NCBI GenBank assembly: GCA_036023115.1
Contig: JAYKKT010000073.1
Span: forward strand, 15,001,001 to 15,065,000
DNA length: 64,000 nucleotides
Reading direction: 5' to 3'
DNA from: Brasenia schreberi
Taxonomy: Eukaryota; Streptophyta; Magnoliopsida; Nymphaeales; Cabombaceae
In this document: piece after piece, positions 60,651 through 64,000 of the stretch
Layout of the letters: each line of letters opens with the position of its first letter
How positions within the stretch are numbered: position 1 is the first letter of the stretch
The notes under the pieces: model-generated
The model's input: the letters and a program-made list of their open reading frames with translations, nothing else
What the model was told of the DNA's origin: nothing
Database searches by the model: none
Made by a program: the position numbers and the translations under genes

Positions 60651-61902
60651 ATGGCTACCTGCAACATGGCATCTGCAGCCTGTGGGTTCACACTGGGCTC
60701 GAACCTTACCACTTCTTCGTCTTCATCATCGTCCCGCTCATTCTTGGCCTTCACCAGGAACAGCCCCAGAAATGCAAGGCTGGTGGTGGTCAGGGCTCAG
60801 GAAGGCGACGATGCTCCCCCGCCGGAAATAGCTCCTGCAGCCGGAGAAGCGCCAGAAGCCAAGCCAGCTCCCCCCCCACCCGTTGGTCCCAAACGTGGCA
60901 CGAAGGTGAGAAGTGTGAACCTATTTAGTCAAGCCCTCCGGGGTGGGAAAAGGCTTGGTTTTGGTTAAGTGCACACCAACACAATCATTTGTTGTTTAAC
61001 CTTGCCGAACTTTTACTTTGATACGCTAACTTGATATGAGCTATAATTACACTCATGCATCTTGGAGAACACTACAACTGAGACAAAATATCTCTGGTTT
61101 CACTTTATATGGGTTACTACATTCATACGTGCACACACACATGCATGTATGTATATTTGTAAACGTATACGTATAGAATACATACACAGAATGGTGTGTG
61201 TGTGTGTGCATAAAAGGTTAAACGTTGAATTCGTTTTGACTGTTTTGAGTGAAGGAATTCGAAATCCCTCCACTTGCATATAATACACAGTTTTATTCAT
61301 AGCAATGCTTCAAAATGCCCCTTTTTATACTATTTTGAAAACCCAAGTGCTCAATTAATAGGATGGAACTTCTAAACCTAAGAAGAAATAGAGAAACCAG
61401 TAGCTGAGGAAGTCCTAGGTCCTAGGTCCTAGCACAGCTCCACATGTAATAAGCTTGAAGTGTGATATCTTTTGATCTTGAATGCAATTTAGGATCTAAG
61501 TTTAGCTACATTAGTTTGAAGTTAGGAACAGATGTTGGTCTAGTTCATGACCTGATTCTTGATCATTTACAGGTGAAAATCCTCAGGAGAGAATCCTATT
61601 GGTACAATGGCATCGGCTCTGTGGTTGCGGTCGATCAGGTTTGTTCATTTCTTCCTTGAATTGTAAACTTAGTTCGCTATGTTTGTTATATTACAATGAC
61701 CAACTGAACTGATAGTGGTGAGTTTGCAGTTAGCAGCATCTACTTGACATATATAGCCATAACAATAATTGATCACCTTTTTGGATCTGGCTTTCAGGAT
61801 CCATCTTCTCGATACCCGGTCGTGGTAAGGTTCAACAAGGTGAATTATGCAAATGTGTCGACGAACAACTATGCATTGGATGAGATTCAGGAGGTTAAGT
61901 GA
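60651..61902 (+). CDS. psaE: photosystem I reaction centre subunit IV (PsaE), 3 exons, 141 aa
   Basis: Exons: 60651-60905, 61573-61638, 61798-61902; introns are GT..AG and all junctions fall between codons. The first ~48 residues are a Ser/Ala/Arg-rich chloroplast transit peptide without acidic residues ([20 protein letters not shown], cleavage probably near VVVRA|QEG). A Pro/Ala-rich stroma-exposed linker comes next, then the compact beta-barrel PsaE domain: [10 protein letters not shown] (exon 1), [20 protein letters not shown] (exon 2), [20 protein letters not shown] and ALDEIQEVK (exon 3). PsaE sits on the stromal side of photosystem I, helps ferredoxin docking and takes part in cyclic electron flow. 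Length is typical. The first ATG in a good context (TTCCATGGCT) was used. Intron 1 retention would add about 21 codons and then stop. Confidence 0.95.
61128..61212. repeat. CA/TG repeats forming an inverted pair in psaE intron 1
   Basis: A GTGCACACACACATGCATG block and a GTGTGTGTGTGTGCAT block flank a TACGTATA-rich centre, so the segment could fold into a hairpin. It consists of alternating purine and pyrimidine. Confidence 0.7.
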
Positions 61903-62890
61903 AGGTGAAGCCATGCATGGCTTGGTTTTAGAAGGATAAAATTGTGTTCCCCCTTTTGTATTATATGTGGGTTTTTCTCTGCTACTGTAATCTTTTCCGC
62001 TTTCTCTTCCCTCTCTTCATTGCAAAGCATGCATTTCTTCATGTTGCACAGATAGAGCTAGTACATAATCACTATAGTTATTGGTTATCTTTTATCAAAA
62101 TGTTGGATCAAGTAATCGGTGATCATGATCTATCACCATAGTGCATGTGATTCATGTCTCCTTGGCATCATCTTGCCGAGATGATTTGAATGACATGCAT
62201 TTCAGTGCTATATTAGATGAAAAAAATCACATTGTTTCGAGTCTAGAACAGGATCAGATCATTTCTCTGTAACTGATAAATGTTAGGCTGAGCAGGGCAT
62301 ACCTCTCTTCGATAAGGCGACATGACTCGGCAACTGCTTCGATCTAGATCAGGGTCCGAGTTCAATTGTGGTTAACAGCAATCCAATCGACTAAGTCACA
62401 ATCTAGCTAGTTTGGGTTCTTTTAACTAACACCACTGTCTTTGCAACAACAGAATTTAGGAGATCCAGCATAGGGTTTTCCAAATTCTCACTAAATCTGC
62501 CACTCAATGTGAAAGTAATCGAACAATGTTGTATTAAAAAATACAAAAGAGACCCATAACATCGGCGGTAGATCACACACTAAATGCACTAACGATTAAA
62601 TTTGAAACCTGTGGATGTCTCTGTTTCAGCAGTATGAACTGTGGAGGCAAAGTAAAACATGAATGAAAAGCCAGCTGAGCTTGCGAGCTGAACATAAGTT
62701 GCTCATGAAGGCTATTGTCGTTTTCATGAAAACCAAAAAAAAAATGAAATGAAATCTGAGGTCCTTAAATCCACGATATAGCAATTGTGGATTCAGCTTT
62801 CCAGTATCCGTCTTTAGTGTTCTGATCAATCATGGGTATATGTTCCCAACCAACAGGAAGTTCTTACTATTCCATAAAGAGTGTGCACTA
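61903..62890. other. psaE 3' flank, no gene
   Basis: 3' UTR and intergenic sequence; no further coding region can be supported. Confidence 0.5.
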
Positions 62891-62892
62891 CT

Positions 62893-63885
62893 GTACAACT
62901 AAGCCTTTTCTCTTAGTAGATGGGTTGGCTACAAAGGTTCTTTGTTTTGTTTATATAGAGCTTTACATGGATTCTATACTTTCATAGAGCTTGATTTAAC
63001 ATTTAACTCAACATAAATTAAACCATTCTTTATTGTTTTCTTCCAACATATGGTCTTCCTTTTTAACATTTTCATAACTTAGTTTCTCATACCTTTTTAG
63101 TGGAGCTTTTTTTAGTCATCTTTCTACATGTCGAAACCATCTTAAACGATTTTTCTTCATTTTATCATTTATTAGTATCACTTCCAATTTGTTTCTAATA
63201 ACGTCATTATGCATACAGTCTTTAGTCCATCTCAACATCTTCATTTCTATTATGAACATCTTTTTCACATGTTGATAATTAATTGTCCAACACACAAAAC
63301 CATAAAGCATAGCGGGTTAAATTGCTACTCTATAATACTTATCTATAAACTTTAATGCTATCTTCTTGTCATGTAAAATACCTAATGCACTACTCAATTT
63401 TAACCGACCTACATTAATTTTATGTGAAACATCTCCATCAATTTTTCATTACTTTAAAAATCTTAGGTACTTAAATTTTTTCTTGTAAGGGATACAATTT
63501 GTGCCAATCTTAATTTCTATGTCATTTGAAGTAACCAAATGACCAAACTTGTATTTCATATATTTCTTCTACTAAGTCAAAAGCCTTTACTTTTTAATGT
63601 TTCTCTTCGTAGTTTCAAATTTTTATTAACTTTTTCTTTAGACTTATCTACTAATACAATGTTACTCATGAATAACATACCCAAGGAACTTCATCGTGAA
63701 TATGTTTTGTTAGCTCGTCAATAGCCAATACAAATAAATATGGACTTAAAAGTTGATCCTTAATACAATCCGATATTAACTTCAAAGAAATATGTCATTT
63801 CTTTATGGATTCTAACCCATGTTTTTGTGCTATCATATATGTCTTATAAATTTGATATATATCAATAAGATACCCCTCTTTTACA
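62893..63885 (-). mobile_element. decayed RTE LINE, 3' kilobase
   Basis: The complement follows 54990-55990 of the large RTE: the 3' end 'aaaaggcttagttgta' at 62900, 'cttccaacatatggtcttcc' (RPQKCWK region), 'catcttaaacgatttttcttcattttatcat' ([10 protein letters not shown]), 'aaaaccataaagcata' (FYGS), and on to 'aatagccaatacaaataaatatggac' (SPYLF...). Many substitutions and deletions mark an old copy. 63116-63310 still has an open frame with EMKMLRW and RLRWFRHVE. Confidence 0.82.
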
Positions 63886-64000
63886 TTACTGCCATTTTTA
63901 CAAAATGGGTTTTGGAAGAATGGGATCATGATGTGTTGCAGTTTCGTCAATTTTTTTAGATGGAGAATTCTTTTCCGATATTTTTAACCTGAAAAGCAAG
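63886..64000. other. right edge, unassigned
   Basis: Short AT-rich sequence after the RTE fragment; nothing can be supported. Confidence 0.4.

Overview
This is nuclear DNA of a flowering plant, or at least a seed plant. It has low gene density, AT-rich intergenic DNA, introns with GT..AG borders, and a nuclear photosystem I gene with a plastid transit peptide. Several classes of plant transposable element are present. I cannot name the species. I see no operons, CRISPR arrays, plasmid functions or intact tRNA/rRNA genes.

Four protein genes can be modelled with confidence. (1) A five-exon pectate lyase-like gene at 16631-19861 (+), 450 aa, with signal peptide and TATA box. (2) A three-exon small LEA / cold- and ABA-type stress protein at 20422-21255 (-), 114 aa, with ABRE/G-box motifs upstream and an apparent GC-AG intron. 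(3) A seven-exon ING1-type PHD-finger histone reader at 48499-58385 (+), 226 aa, whose 5.7-kb intron 5 carries two RTE-type LINE insertions. (4) A three-exon psaE gene (photosystem I subunit IV) at 60651-61902 (+), 141 aa. A single-exon acidic protein with a basic nuclear-signal motif (22825-23304, -) is plausible but unrecognised. A lone signal-peptide exon lies at 2388-2495 (-). Unassigned exon-like pieces lie at 44839-45188 and 45731 onward. There is a broken TIM17 copy at 40435-40787 and a broken, internally duplicated coding remnant at 5594-6089.

Most of the rest is transposon-derived. 1-7.8 kb is mostly non-coding, with a hAT-type MITE carrying 8-bp target duplications at 4420-4874. 7.8-11.6 kb is a rearranged Ty1/copia element containing a duplicated block and an inverted block. 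12.7-16.4 kb holds MITEs. 24-29 kb holds tRNA-derived SINEs, an RTE fragment and an L1-type RNase H fragment. 29-33.3 kb is a decayed Ty3/gypsy chromovirus on the minus strand, and 34.2-34.9 kb is a possible unrelated LTR. 37-38.9 kb is a second decayed copia element. 62.9-63.9 kb is a decayed minus-strand RTE.

The most unusual structural signals are the following. A family of palindromic AT-rich elements carries compound (CT)n(TA)n microsatellites at its centre. A SINE family shares a GGCTTCGGCCTCC-like 3' part, and one copy has a 17-bp target duplication. Two RTE insertions of different length sit within about 80 bp of each other in one ING1 intron, each with recognisable target duplications. 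I found no evidence for a wholly new biological system.
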